From Aliiroseovarius pelagivivens (GTDB taxonomy: Bacteria; Pseudomonadota; Alphaproteobacteria; Rhodobacterales; Rhodobacteraceae): 64,000 nucleotides of DNA. The stretch spans positions 1,054,001 through 1,118,000 of the forward strand of contig NZ_OMOI01000001.1 in NCBI RefSeq assembly GCF_900302485.1, read 5' to 3'. The notes below the pieces were generated by a model. The model ran no database searches. It was given only the letters and a program-made list of their open reading frames with translations, and was not told the origin of the DNA. Shown piece by piece: positions 18,268 to 26,507 of this stretch (position 1 is the first letter of the stretch; each line of letters opens with the position of its first letter). A program made the position numbers and the translations under genes.

Positions 18268-19404
18268 GTGAACTCTCTGTTTTTCTATGGCACCTTGTGC
18301 CATCGCCCGCTTCTGGATTTGGTTTTGGGGGGCGAAAGTACCTGCCGTATCAGCCCTGCATCACTGACAAGTCATGTCGCAAATTGGGTGCAAAATCAAC
18401 CATTTCCAATGATCTCTGCAAGTGATGCATCAGCGCGCCTAACCGGGCTTTTGGTGCAGGATCTTTCGGATCAGGACGTGGCGCGGTTGAACTTTTACGA
18501 GGGTGGTTTTGACTATTCCCTTGAAGATGTCGAGGTGCAGGTTGAACCAGATGGCATACAGGTCCAAACACAGGTCTATTTTCCCGCGCCCGGTTTGTGG
18601 ACGCCCGGAGAGATATGGAGCCTGAGCGATTGGGAAGCCCAGTTTGGTGCCATGACCGTCGAAGCCGCCAAAGAGGTCATGGAAGGTTACGGGCAGGTTG
18701 CGCCGGACGAGATCGCAAGGCGATTTCCGATGATCCGTACGCGTGCGGCCAGCCGGGTGCGTGCGCGTACTGAACCGTCCCCGACCACGTTGCGGGTGGA
18801 TTATGGTTCTCAGGATGTATCGGTTCAAAGCCGGGGACGCCCCTACGCCAAGCATTTTACGATGGAAGAGCAAGAGCTGTCCTTCCGCAAATACTCGGGC
18901 GAGATGAGCGAGGTCGTGGACCGTGCCGCCTTCGTAGGTGGGGATGCGGTGATCGTTCTGCCCTATGATCCGGTGCGGGATCGCGTGCTGGTAATCGAGC
19001 AGTTCCGCATGGGGCCGCAAATCCGTGGGGATGTGCGCCCGTGGCTGTTGGAGCCGATTGCCGGACGTATCGATGGAGGCGAGACCCCAGAAGACAGCGC
19101 ACGCCGTGAAGCGATGGAGGAAGCGCGGCTGGAGTTGGACCGCCTGATCGCTCTGACCCCGCATTACCCAAGCCCCGGCGCCAGCACCGAGTTTTTCTAT
19201 CCCTTCATTGCCCTGTGTGATCTTCCCGATGATGCCAGCGGCATTGGCGGCGTCGAAAGCGAGGCCGAGGACATCCGAAGCCACGTCATTCCCTTTGATC
19301 ACCTGATCGAACTTATCACCTCGGGCGAGGCAAATTGCGGCCCCTTGATCCTTGCGGCCTTCTGGCTGGCCGCCAATCGGCAGGATTTGCGCACGCATTC
19401 GTGA
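18268..19404 (+). CDS. trgB: TrgB: gamma-glutamylcyclotransferase-like plus NUDIX hydrolase
   Basis: A 378-residue two-domain protein. Residues 1 to about 115 form an AIG2/GGCT-like domain (FFYGTLCHRPLLDLVLGG); residues about 205-370 form a NUDIX domain of the ADP-ribose pyrophosphatase type. The NUDIX box is readable as GRIDGGETPEDSARREAMEE, but the glycine normally following EEA is Arg (EEARLE). The acidic and Arg-Glu metal-binding residues are intact, so activity is likely. The start is GTG at 18268 after AAAGGG. It sits between trgA and cysK, as in Rhodobacter. Confidence 0.88.
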   Translation: MNSLFFYGTLCHRPLLDLVLGGESTCRISPASLTSHVANWVQNQPFPMISASDASARLTGLLVQDLSDQDVARLNFYEGGFDYSLEDVEVQVEPDGIQVQTQVYFPAPGLWTPGEIWSLSDWEAQFGAMTVEAAKEVMEGYGQVAPDEIARRFPMIRTRAASRVRARTEPSPTTLRVDYGSQDVSVQSRGRPYAKHFTMEEQELSFRKYSGEMSEVVDRAAFVGGDAVIVLPYDPVRDRVLVIEQFRMGPQIRGDVRPWLLEPIAGRIDGGETPEDSARREAMEEARLELDRLIALTPHYPSPGASTEFFYPFIALCDLPDDASGIGGVESEAEDIRSHVIPFDHLIELITSGEANCGPLILAAFWLAANRQDLRTHS

Positions 19405-19476
19405 TGCTCGGCCCTTGAACCGCCTATGGTCTGGTCCTACAGATGGTAGAAACGACGCGCGATAAGGGGCTGAAAA

Positions 19477-20511
19477 ATGGACATCAAACGCGATCTTGAA
19501 GCAACAGTGGGCAACACGCCCCTGATCCGGTTGAATGCAGCGTCTGAGGCAACGGGCTGCGAGATTTTGGGCAAGGCCGAGTTCATGAACCCGGGACAGT
19601 CCGTCAAGGACCGTGCGGCGCTGTTTATCATCCGTGACGCTGTGGCGCGCGGGGCGCTGAAGCCGGGCGGTACGATCGTGGAGGGGACCGCTGGCAATAC
19701 CGGGATCGGACTTGCGCTGGTTGGGGCCTCGATGGGCTTCAAGACGGTGATCGTGATTCCGGAAACCCAGTCCGAGGAAAAGAAGGACATGATCCGTTTG
19801 GCCGGGGCCGAGTTGGTTCAGGTGCCCGCTGTTCCTTACAAGAACCCCAACAACTATGTGCACTACTCGCGCCGTCTTGCCGAAAAGCTGAACGAAAGCG
19901 AGCCGGCAGGGGCAGTCTGGGCCAACCAGTTCGACAACGTGGCGAACCGTCAGGCGCATATCGAAGGCACCGGACCCGAGATTTGGGCGCAGACCGAAGG
20001 CAAAGTGGACGGGTTCACCTGTGCGGTCGGGTCTGGCGGGACTCTCGCAGGCGTTGGCATGGCACTGCAGCCCAAAGGCGTGAAAGTCGCGCTGAGCGAT
20101 CCAATGGGCTCGGGCCTTTATTCGCTTTATGAAACCGGCACCGCTGCGGTCGAAGGTGGCTCGATCACCGAAGGGATCGGGCAGGGGCGCATCACAGCCA
20201 ACCTTGAAGGATTCACGCCCGATATGCGGTTCCAGATCCCCGACGACGAAGCATTGCCGGTGATCTATGACCTGCTCCAGGATGAGGGGCTGTGCCTTGG
20301 CGGATCGTCCGGGATCAACGTGGCTGGCGCCATGCGCATGGCGCGTGAAATGGGACCGGGACATACCATTGTGACCGTTTTGTGCGATTATGGCACGCGA
20401 TATCAGTCGAAGCTGTTCAATCCGGAGTTCCTGCGCGAAAAGGGTCTTCCCATTCCAAAATGGCTGGATCGTGATCCTGCCTTCATGCCCGAGGTATTCG
20501 AGGATATCTGA
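19477..20511 (+). CDS. cysK: cysteine synthase A
   Basis: O-acetylserine (thiol)-lyase, making cysteine from O-acetylserine and sulfide with PLP. The 344-residue protein has the PLP lysine in NPGQSVKDRAA, the phosphate-side loop EGTAGNTGIGLAL and a C-terminal GGSSGINVAGA. The loop reads TAGNT rather than the common TSGNT of E. coli CysK, a variant I also associate with alphaproteobacterial homologues. AAGGGG lies before the ATG. The third gene of the trgA-trgB-cysK locus; its stop overlaps the channel gene (TGATG). Confidence 0.92.
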   Translation: MDIKRDLEATVGNTPLIRLNAASEATGCEILGKAEFMNPGQSVKDRAALFIIRDAVARGALKPGGTIVEGTAGNTGIGLALVGASMGFKTVIVIPETQSEEKKDMIRLAGAELVQVPAVPYKNPNNYVHYSRRLAEKLNESEPAGAVWANQFDNVANRQAHIEGTGPEIWAQTEGKVDGFTCAVGSGGTLAGVGMALQPKGVKVALSDPMGSGLYSLYETGTAAVEGGSITEGIGQGRITANLEGFTPDMRFQIPDDEALPVIYDLLQDEGLCLGGSSGINVAGAMRMAREMGPGHTIVTVLCDYGTRYQSKLFNPEFLREKGLPIPKWLDRDPAFMPEVFEDI

Positions 20512-22997
20512 TGATCTCTGAACCGCGCTGCACGACGCTAATGGCCCGTTTCCTTTGGATCTTGCGGGCGTGGATGTGCGCTGCGGTGCTATTGGCACCC
20601 TTGGGCGTCACCGCGCAAGAGGCAGACGTCACTGAAGATGCCCCGAGCTATGTCCTGACTGAAACAGGCACGCCGGACTATCTGGCGTGGTCGCGCGTCG
20701 CTGAGCGTGGCGAGCGTGTGTTAGAGATTGGGCGTGCTTCGGATCAGGCGCTCAGCGATCTGCGTGGCGAGATTGATCAGTGGCGCGGGTTGTTCGCGAC
20801 GGCTCAGGATGAAAACTCGATCCGTATCAACACGCTAAAGACGCAACTGGCGACGCTCGGGCCTGAACCAGAAGATCCCGGAAGCGAGCTGGCAGTGCTG
20901 ACACATCGCCGGACCGAGCTGACCGAAGATCTGAACCAAGCACAGGCGCCTGTCAAAGAAGCGGAAGAGGCCTTTGCGCAAGCAGATTTCCTGATCCGCC
21001 AGATCGACAGCGTGCTGCGGTCACGCCAAGCAGACCAATTGTTCGAACTTGGTTCCACACCGTTGAACCCAGCAGCGTGGCCCTCGGCATTGGCGGCCCT
21101 TAAGCAAACGTTCTCGACCGCGATGAGCGAAATGCGCAATGCTTGGGGAAACGAGGCGCAGCAGCGTGATCTGCACGATGATCTGCCCCTCACGCTTGTT
21201 CTGTTGGCCATTGGGCTGCTTCTGTTGACACGCTCGCGCAGGTGGTTGATCCGCCTGGGAAGTCATCTGCGCCATATGCGCAAGGGACCATCGCGCGGGG
21301 TGGTCGGGTTTGTTATTTCGCTGGGGCAGGTGATCGCCCCCATGCTTGGGCTTTCGGCCCTTCTAATCGCATTGAACCTTGCCGGTGTTCTTGGCCTGCG
21401 CGGGCAAGTGATTGCTGATGCGTTGCCTGATGCAGGGTTTATTTTCTTCGTTGCGCTTTGGATCGGCACACGCATTTTCGGGGCCGAGTCATCACACGCA
21501 TCGCTTTATCTGCCAACGCCAGCGTTGCGGGCCGAAGCGCGCATTGATGTCACCCTACTGGGCTTGTTGCTTGGTGTGTTGATCGCATTGCAAGAAATCA
21601 GCGTGGCCGAGTCATATTCTAGCAGCGTCACGGCAATTCTGGCATTCCCAATGCTCGTCGGTGCAGGCGTCTTGCTTGTGCGTTTGGGGCGTTTGCTGCG
21701 TCGTCACCTTGGGACGCAAGCCTCGGGCAGTCAAAGTGTCCTCAGGAAGCGGACCAACGCCTTGATTGGCCGTGTTTGCGAAATTATCGGGTTTGTCGCT
21801 CCGATTGCGGCGGCGGTTGGATATGCCACGTTGGCGGAGTCCTTGCTGGTCCCAACGATCCTGACCTTGGCTGTGTTGGCCGTTCTGGAAATCCTGAATG
21901 CCTTCATAAAAGCTGTCTATGCCACGATCCTTCGCACGGACAATGAAACGACTGATCAGGCTTTGCTGCCGGTCATCATTAGTTTCTGTCTGATGCTGGG
22001 CGCTTTGCCACTGTTGGCCCTGATATGGGGCGCGCGTTCGACCGAGTTGGTCGAGCTTTGGGCGACGTTCCTGAACGGATTCCAAATGGGAGACGCCCGG
22101 ATCACGCCACGAGCGTTTCTGATCTTCGCGTTGATCTTCATCGTCGGGTACGCTGCAACACGCGTGCTTCAATCGGCGCTGCGCAGCACTATCCTGCCCA
22201 AGACGAAAATGGACAAGGGCGGGCAGAACGCGATCGCTGTTGGCACCGGCTATGTTGGGATCTTTCTGGCTGCCGTCATCGCAATCACCGGGGCCGGGAT
22301 TGACCTAAGTTCGATCGCGATCATTGCGGGTGCCCTGTCCGTCGGGATCGGCTTTGGCCTGCAAACCATCGTGTCGAACTTCGTGTCCGGGATCATCCTT
22401 CTGATCGAGCGCCCCATCTCAGAAGGCGATTGGATCGAGGTGAACGGCCAGATGGGCTATGTGCGCGACATCTCGGTGCGCGCCACGCGGATCGAGACCT
22501 TTGATCGGTCTGATGTGATCCTGCCCAACTCGGACCTCGTGTCCGGCGTGGTCACGAACTACACGCGCGGCAACTCGATCGGGCGGGTGATTATTCCCGT
22601 GGGTGTGGCCTATGGTACCGATACGCTGCGGGTCGAGGCCATTCTGCGTGAAATCGCCGAGGCGCATCCCATGGTCACCGTCAACCCAGCTCCATCAATT
22701 GTGTTTCAGGGCTTTGGCGCCGACAGTCTTGATTTCGAGATCCGTGCCATTCTGTCTGACGTGAATTTCATGCTCTCGGTAAAAAGCGAGATCAACCACG
22801 AGATCGCACGACGCTTTGTTGAAGAAGGGATCGAAATCCCATTTGCGCAGCGCGACATCTGGCTGCGCAATCCCGAGGCACTGACCGGGGCGGCAACAGC
22901 GCCCCAAGCTGTAGCGTCTTCAGAGCAGGTACAGAGTGTGACCCAAGGCGCCATGACTGTTGAAGATATGACTGGGGAAGGAGAAGGTGATGAGTAA
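20511..22997 (+). CDS. DUF3772 / MscS-type mechanosensitive channel
   Basis: An 828-residue membrane protein. It begins with a signal peptide (LWILRAWMCAAVLLAPLGVTAQ), followed by a periplasmic helical region (about 30-230) fitting DUF3772, roughly ten membrane helices, and a MscS domain from about residue 600. That domain carries the pore helix GALSVGIGFGLQTIVSNFVS and the beta-domain entry ERPISEGDWIEVNGQ. It should release solutes on hypo-osmotic shock. The start overlaps cysK by one base; a later ATG at 20541 gives a tighter signal peptide and is equally possible. Confidence 0.9.
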   Translation: MISEPRCTTLMARFLWILRAWMCAAVLLAPLGVTAQEADVTEDAPSYVLTETGTPDYLAWSRVAERGERVLEIGRASDQALSDLRGEIDQWRGLFATAQDENSIRINTLKTQLATLGPEPEDPGSELAVLTHRRTELTEDLNQAQAPVKEAEEAFAQADFLIRQIDSVLRSRQADQLFELGSTPLNPAAWPSALAALKQTFSTAMSEMRNAWGNEAQQRDLHDDLPLTLVLLAIGLLLLTRSRRWLIRLGSHLRHMRKGPSRGVVGFVISLGQVIAPMLGLSALLIALNLAGVLGLRGQVIADALPDAGFIFFVALWIGTRIFGAESSHASLYLPTPALRAEARIDVTLLGLLLGVLIALQEISVAESYSSSVTAILAFPMLVGAGVLLVRLGRLLRRHLGTQASGSQSVLRKRTNALIGRVCEIIGFVAPIAAAVGYATLAESLLVPTILTLAVLAVLEILNAFIKAVYATILRTDNETTDQALLPVIISFCLMLGALPLLALIWGARSTELVELWATFLNGFQMGDARITPRAFLIFALIFIVGYAATRVLQSALRSTILPKTKMDKGGQNAIAVGTGYVGIFLAAVIAITGAGIDLSSIAIIAGALSVGIGFGLQTIVSNFVSGIILLIERPISEGDWIEVNGQMGYVRDISVRATRIETFDRSDVILPNSDLVSGVVTNYTRGNSIGRVIIPVGVAYGTDTLRVEAILREIAEAHPMVTVNPAPSIVFQGFGADSLDFEIRAILSDVNFMLSVKSEINHEIARRFVEEGIEIPFAQRDIWLRNPEALTGAATAPQAVASSEQVQSVTQGAMTVEDMTGEGEGDE

Positions 22998-23709
22998 ACC
23001 GCTGTATCAGGATGATGCCTATCTGACCGAGGCCACCGGCCGCGTTGTGTCGCACACGGATCAGGGCGGTGTCGTGCTGGATCAAAGCCTGTTCTATCCG
23101 ACCGGCGGGGGGCAACCGGGGGACCGGGGGCAGCTGACCTGGGACAGTGATCAGATGGCTCTAGCAACCACCGTGAAAGGCGAGGGCGGCGCGATTGTTC
23201 TGGTGCCCGCGGACGGGCAAAGCTTACCGCCCGTTGGGGCAGACGTTTCTCAGACACTCGATTGGGATTTGCGTCTGCGCCACATGCGGATGCACACAGC
23301 GCTGCATTTGTTGTCGGTCGTGATTCCGCTGCCTGTCACAGGCGGGCAAATCGGGGCTGAGAAGTCCCGACTGGATTTTGCCATGGAGCATCCGTTGGAG
23401 GACAAGCAGGCTGTGGAAGATGCGCTGAATGACCTGATCGCGCGCGATCTTGAGGTCTCGACGCGCTGGATTTCAGATGAAGAACTGGAAGCCAATCCCG
23501 GTTTGGTTAAGACCATGTCGGTGCAGCCACCAAAAGGCGCAGGGCAAGTGCGGCTGGTGCGCATCGGAACTGGGGACGAGCAGGTGGATCTACAACCCTG
23601 CGGCGGAACGCATGTATTGCGCACCGCCGAAATTGGCCGAGTGCGTCTGGGCAAGGTGGAAAAAAAGGGTCGCATGAACCGCCGCGTCGCCTTGCATCTT
23701 GAAGCGTAA
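22990..23709 (+). CDS. alaX: alanyl-tRNA editing protein AlaX
   Basis: A free-standing editing domain that hydrolyses mischarged Ser- or Gly-tRNA(Ala). The 239-residue protein has the zinc ligands of the family: HMRMHTALHLL in the middle and CGGTHV near the C terminus, plus TGGGQPGDRG at the N terminus. The ATG at 22990 is preceded by AAGGAG and lies inside the end of the channel gene (eight-base overlap), so the two are co-translated. It lacks the catalytic domain of alanyl-tRNA synthetase. Confidence 0.9.
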   Translation: MSKPLYQDDAYLTEATGRVVSHTDQGGVVLDQSLFYPTGGGQPGDRGQLTWDSDQMALATTVKGEGGAIVLVPADGQSLPPVGADVSQTLDWDLRLRHMRMHTALHLLSVVIPLPVTGGQIGAEKSRLDFAMEHPLEDKQAVEDALNDLIARDLEVSTRWISDEELEANPGLVKTMSVQPPKGAGQVRLVRIGTGDEQVDLQPCGGTHVLRTAEIGRVRLGKVEKKGRMNRRVALHLEA

Positions 23710-23923
23710 CTCTGCCGCGCGAGGCTGGCCCTAAAGGGCCGTCCAGCTTGGCGGTAGCCGCAGCAAGCTGCGGCAGATTCTAGGCCTCCTTCGGGGATAC
23801 TTTGGGCAAGGAAAAGCGTCGACGGGATCAACGTCTGGCTGCCTGCATTTATTCGCGGCACCCGCTGTGAAAAGTGACAATGACGGCTTGAACCCCGCAG
23901 CACTTCCGAATAACAACGTCGGC

Positions 23924-24013
23924 GGAGCGGTGGCCGAGTGGTCGAAGGCGCACGCCTGGAAAGTGTGTAGGCGGGGAACCGTCTCGAGGGTTCGAATCCC
24001 TTCCGCTCCGCCA
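23924..24013 (+). tRNA. tRNA-Ser (anticodon GGA)
   Basis: A 90-base tRNA with a complete cloverleaf: acceptor stem GGAGCGG/CCGCTCC, D arm GTGGCCGAGTGG, anticodon stem CACGC/GTGTG around loop CTGGAAA (anticodon GGA), a long variable arm typical of class II tRNA, T loop GGTTCGAATCCC, discriminator G and an encoded CCA. It reads UCC and UCU codons. The 214 bases between alaX and this gene hold only a small GC hairpin near 23757-23774. Confidence 0.97.
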
Positions 24014-24036
24014 CTTACCCCTTTTTACCCGCCTGA

Positions 24037-24831
24037 TTACTCGGCGTTGAAAACAAACAGCGTTTCGCCGTTGATCTTGTAATCGTTGATCAACGCTTTC
24101 GCTGTGTCCGACACAAGCCACGCTTCCAGTTTTGCCGCAAGCTCGGTCTCTACGTGCTCGTGCTTGTCCGGGTTCACGGGTAAATAGGCGTATTGGTTGA
24201 ACAGGATCGGATCGCCCGCATAAAGCAGCGCCAGATTGCCTTTATTGCCAAAGTTCAGCCAGCTTGCCCGATCTGCCATGATATAGGCGTCCAAACCTGC
24301 GGCTGTGTTCAATGCTGCACCCATACCGGCCCCAACCGCTTTGTACCACGCGCCTTCGGGTGCGATCTCGGCCGCCGCCCACAGGCTGAGTTCTTTCTTG
24401 TGGGTGCCGCTGTCATCCCCGCGGCTAACAAAGGGGGCTTGTGCGGTCATGATCTGTTTCAGTGCGCCCGCCGCGGTTTCGGACTCGGAAACTTTTGCGT
24501 CATCCGTAGACGGGCCGATGAAAACGAAATCGTTATACATGATCTCGCGGCGATGAGTGCCAAAGCCACCCGCCAGAAACATGTTTTCGGCCTTGCGAGA
24601 GTGCACGAGTATGGCGTCCACGTCCCCGGCCTCGCCCAGTTTAATCGCTTGGCCGGTGCCGACGACCAGAAGCTGAACTTCGATCCCGGTATCTTCTTTG
24701 ATCTGGGGCAGCAGAATGTCGGACAGACCCGAGTTATGGAACGACGTGGTGACCGCAAGCTTCATCTCGTCCGCGATCGCTCCGGTGGCCAGAAGGGTCG
24801 CTGTGAGGGCGGCGAAAACGGTTCGTTTCAT
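24037..24831 (-). CDS. tupA: tungstate ABC transporter, substrate-binding protein
   Basis: A 264-residue periplasmic protein with the signal peptide MKRTVFAALTATLLATGAIA. It carries the TupA oxyanion-binding pattern: TTSFHNSGLSDILLP, VVGTGQAIKLGEAGDVDAIL and SRGDDSGTHKKE. These differ from molybdate-binding ModA and support selectivity for tungstate. It is the third gene of tupB-tupC-tupA; its start overlaps the ATPase stop. A formate dehydrogenase about 5 kb away is a likely user of the metal. Confidence 0.93.
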   Translation of the reverse strand: MKRTVFAALTATLLATGAIADEMKLAVTTSFHNSGLSDILLPQIKEDTGIEVQLLVVGTGQAIKLGEAGDVDAILVHSRKAENMFLAGGFGTHRREIMYNDFVFIGPSTDDAKVSESETAAGALKQIMTAQAPFVSRGDDSGTHKKELSLWAAAEIAPEGAWYKAVGAGMGAALNTAAGLDAYIMADRASWLNFGNKGNLALLYAGDPILFNQYAYLPVNPDKHEHVETELAAKLEAWLVSDTAKALINDYKINGETLFVFNAE

Positions 24832-25541
24832 TCTACGATGTCTCCATTGAGAAAAGCTTGTGCTTGTGGACTGGGTGTGCCGCCAAAAAACGTTTCGGCA
24901 GAGCTGTGTTCGTGGATGTTGCCGTTCAGAAGGAACAAGACTTCGGTTGCTAATCGCCGAGCCTGACCCATGTCGTGTGTCGACATGATCAATCGCGTGC
25001 CTGCAGCTGCCGCCCGTGTCAAAATCTCTTCGATTTCGCGGGTGGCGCGGCCATCAAGAGAGGCGCAGGGTTCATCAAGGAACAGAAGTTCGGGCTGGGT
25101 GACGAGGGCTCGGGCAAGGGCCAGCTTCTGCCGTTCGCCACCTGACAGGTATGTCGCAGGACGCTCTAGCATGTCGCCCAATCCGACCTCGATGGCGGCC
25201 CGAGTGGCGCGGTCACGGGCCTCGGACCGCGATTGGCCTGTCAGTCGCAGCGGATAGGCCAGATTGCCCAGCACGGACCTTCGCATCATGATCGGTTGCT
25301 GAAAAACAAACGCCTGATGAACGCGCGCTTCTTCGGGCGGGCAAGCCCAGTGAATGCTGCCTTCCCCCAATCGTGCAATGCCATGCATCATGCGCAGAAG
25401 CGACGTCTTACCTGCGCCGTTCGGGCCAATCACAATGGTCACGCCTTTGGCCTGTAGTTCGAGATTTACAGGCCCAACAAGGGTCTTGCCTGCACGACGC
25501 AACGTAGCGTCTTCAAGCGTTACGGGGAATAGATTGCTCAC
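24828..25541 (-). CDS. tupC: tungstate ABC transporter, ATP-binding protein
   Basis: A 237-residue ABC ATPase with Walker A (GPNGAGKTS), signature LSGGERQKLALARAL, Walker B (LLFLDEP) and the switch His in MSTHD. It energises uptake through TupB. The start is GTG at 25541, overlapping the permease stop (GTGA) and preceded by GGAGGG. Neighbouring tupA and tupB fix the substrate class. Confidence 0.92.
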   Translation of the reverse strand: MSNLFPVTLEDATLRRAGKTLVGPVNLELQAKGVTIVIGPNGAGKTSLLRMMHGIARLGEGSIHWACPPEEARVHQAFVFQQPIMMRRSVLGNLAYPLRLTGQSRSEARDRATRAAIEVGLGDMLERPATYLSGGERQKLALARALVTQPELLFLDEPCASLDGRATREIEEILTRAAAAGTRLIMSTHDMGQARRLATEVLFLLNGNIHEHSSAETFFGGTPSPQAQAFLNGDIVE

Positions 25542-26239
25542 CAGCGCCCTCCACGTTCAGTCCGCCCGATCACGTGAATGGCAAAGTTTACCGCAATCGC
25601 CATGGCGATCAGCACAAAGCCCAGGCCAAGGGCCAGAGAAAACTCGCCTTTGCCGGTTTCAAGTGCAATCGCGGTGGTAAGAACCCGGGTGTGATGGTCG
25701 ATATTGCCGCCCACCACCATGATCGCGCCGACCTCGCCGATGGCGCGACCAAACCCGGCCAACGACGCCGTTAATAGCGCCCGACGACCGTCCCACAAGA
25801 GGGCCTGCACCCGTTGTGTCTGCGTCGTGTTCATCGAGATCAGAAGATCGTGATAGTCGGACCAAAGCTCGCGCAGGGCCTGATGGGCAATGGAGGCGAT
25901 CAGCGGCACAATGATGATGACTTGGGCAATAATCATCGCGGTCGGCGTGAACAATAGGCCCAAGACCCCGAAAGGACCCGACCGGCTGAGCATCACGTAG
26001 ACAATCAGGCCTACCACGACAGGAGGCAGCCCCATAAGCGCGTTCAGAACAGCAATTGTGATCCGTCGTGCGCGAAACCGTCGGACTGCCAGAAGCGCGC
26101 CAAGCGGCAGCGCAATGGCCGAGGCGATCACAAGCGCCGTCAGCGTGACATATAAAGACCTTAGCGTGATTTCGACCAGGTCCGCGTCAAGCGTTACAAG
26201 TAGCCAAAAAGCCTCGGTTATCCCGGACCATATTTCCAA
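25538..26239 (-). CDS. tupB: tungstate ABC transporter, permease
   Basis: A 233-residue inner-membrane permease with five to six membrane helices and the cytoplasmic coupling segment with LAGFGRAIGEVGAIMVVGG. No ATG is available near the N terminus. TTG at 26239 is preceded by GAAGGA at ideal spacing; the alternative TTG at 26254 lies within that site and lacks its own. It is the first gene of tupBCA, with its promoter in the gap shared with the divergent sensor kinase. Confidence 0.9.
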   Translation of the reverse strand: MEIWSGITEAFWLLVTLDADLVEITLRSLYVTLTALVIASAIALPLGALLAVRRFRARRITIAVLNALMGLPPVVVGLIVYVMLSRSGPFGVLGLLFTPTAMIIAQVIIIVPLIASIAHQALRELWSDYHDLLISMNTTQTQRVQALLWDGRRALLTASLAGFGRAIGEVGAIMVVGGNIDHHTRVLTTAIALETGKGEFSLALGLGFVLIAMAIAVNFAIHVIGRTERGGRW

Positions 26240-26507
26240 GATGTCATCCTTCAACGCGTTTCATCGGAACGGGGTCATAATGTCCGACCCGCTGTGGATC
26301 GATCAACCATATCTTAGGCAACAGCAAAACCGAATTCTGGCAAAGAAGCGGCGTATTGGACATTTTGACCGTCCCGAATTGCCTCTTAGCTTCTCAGCCT
26401 GCCAATTCGACCACCCCCCGCACTGCACAATGGCGATGACACTGGCATGCAATGCCGAGTCTGCTAAGCTTGATGGGGATGTCGGCAGAAGCCGGAAAGG
26501 AAGCGAT

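Noticed and set aside
18439..20598. Minus-strand frame of 719 codons across trgB and cysK
   Set aside because: Antisense shadow of two well-supported genes in GC-rich DNA; composition rich in Arg, His and Pro, no domain.
23867..24082. Plus-strand frame of 71 codons
   Set aside because: It runs through the tRNA-Ser gene and has no ribosome site.
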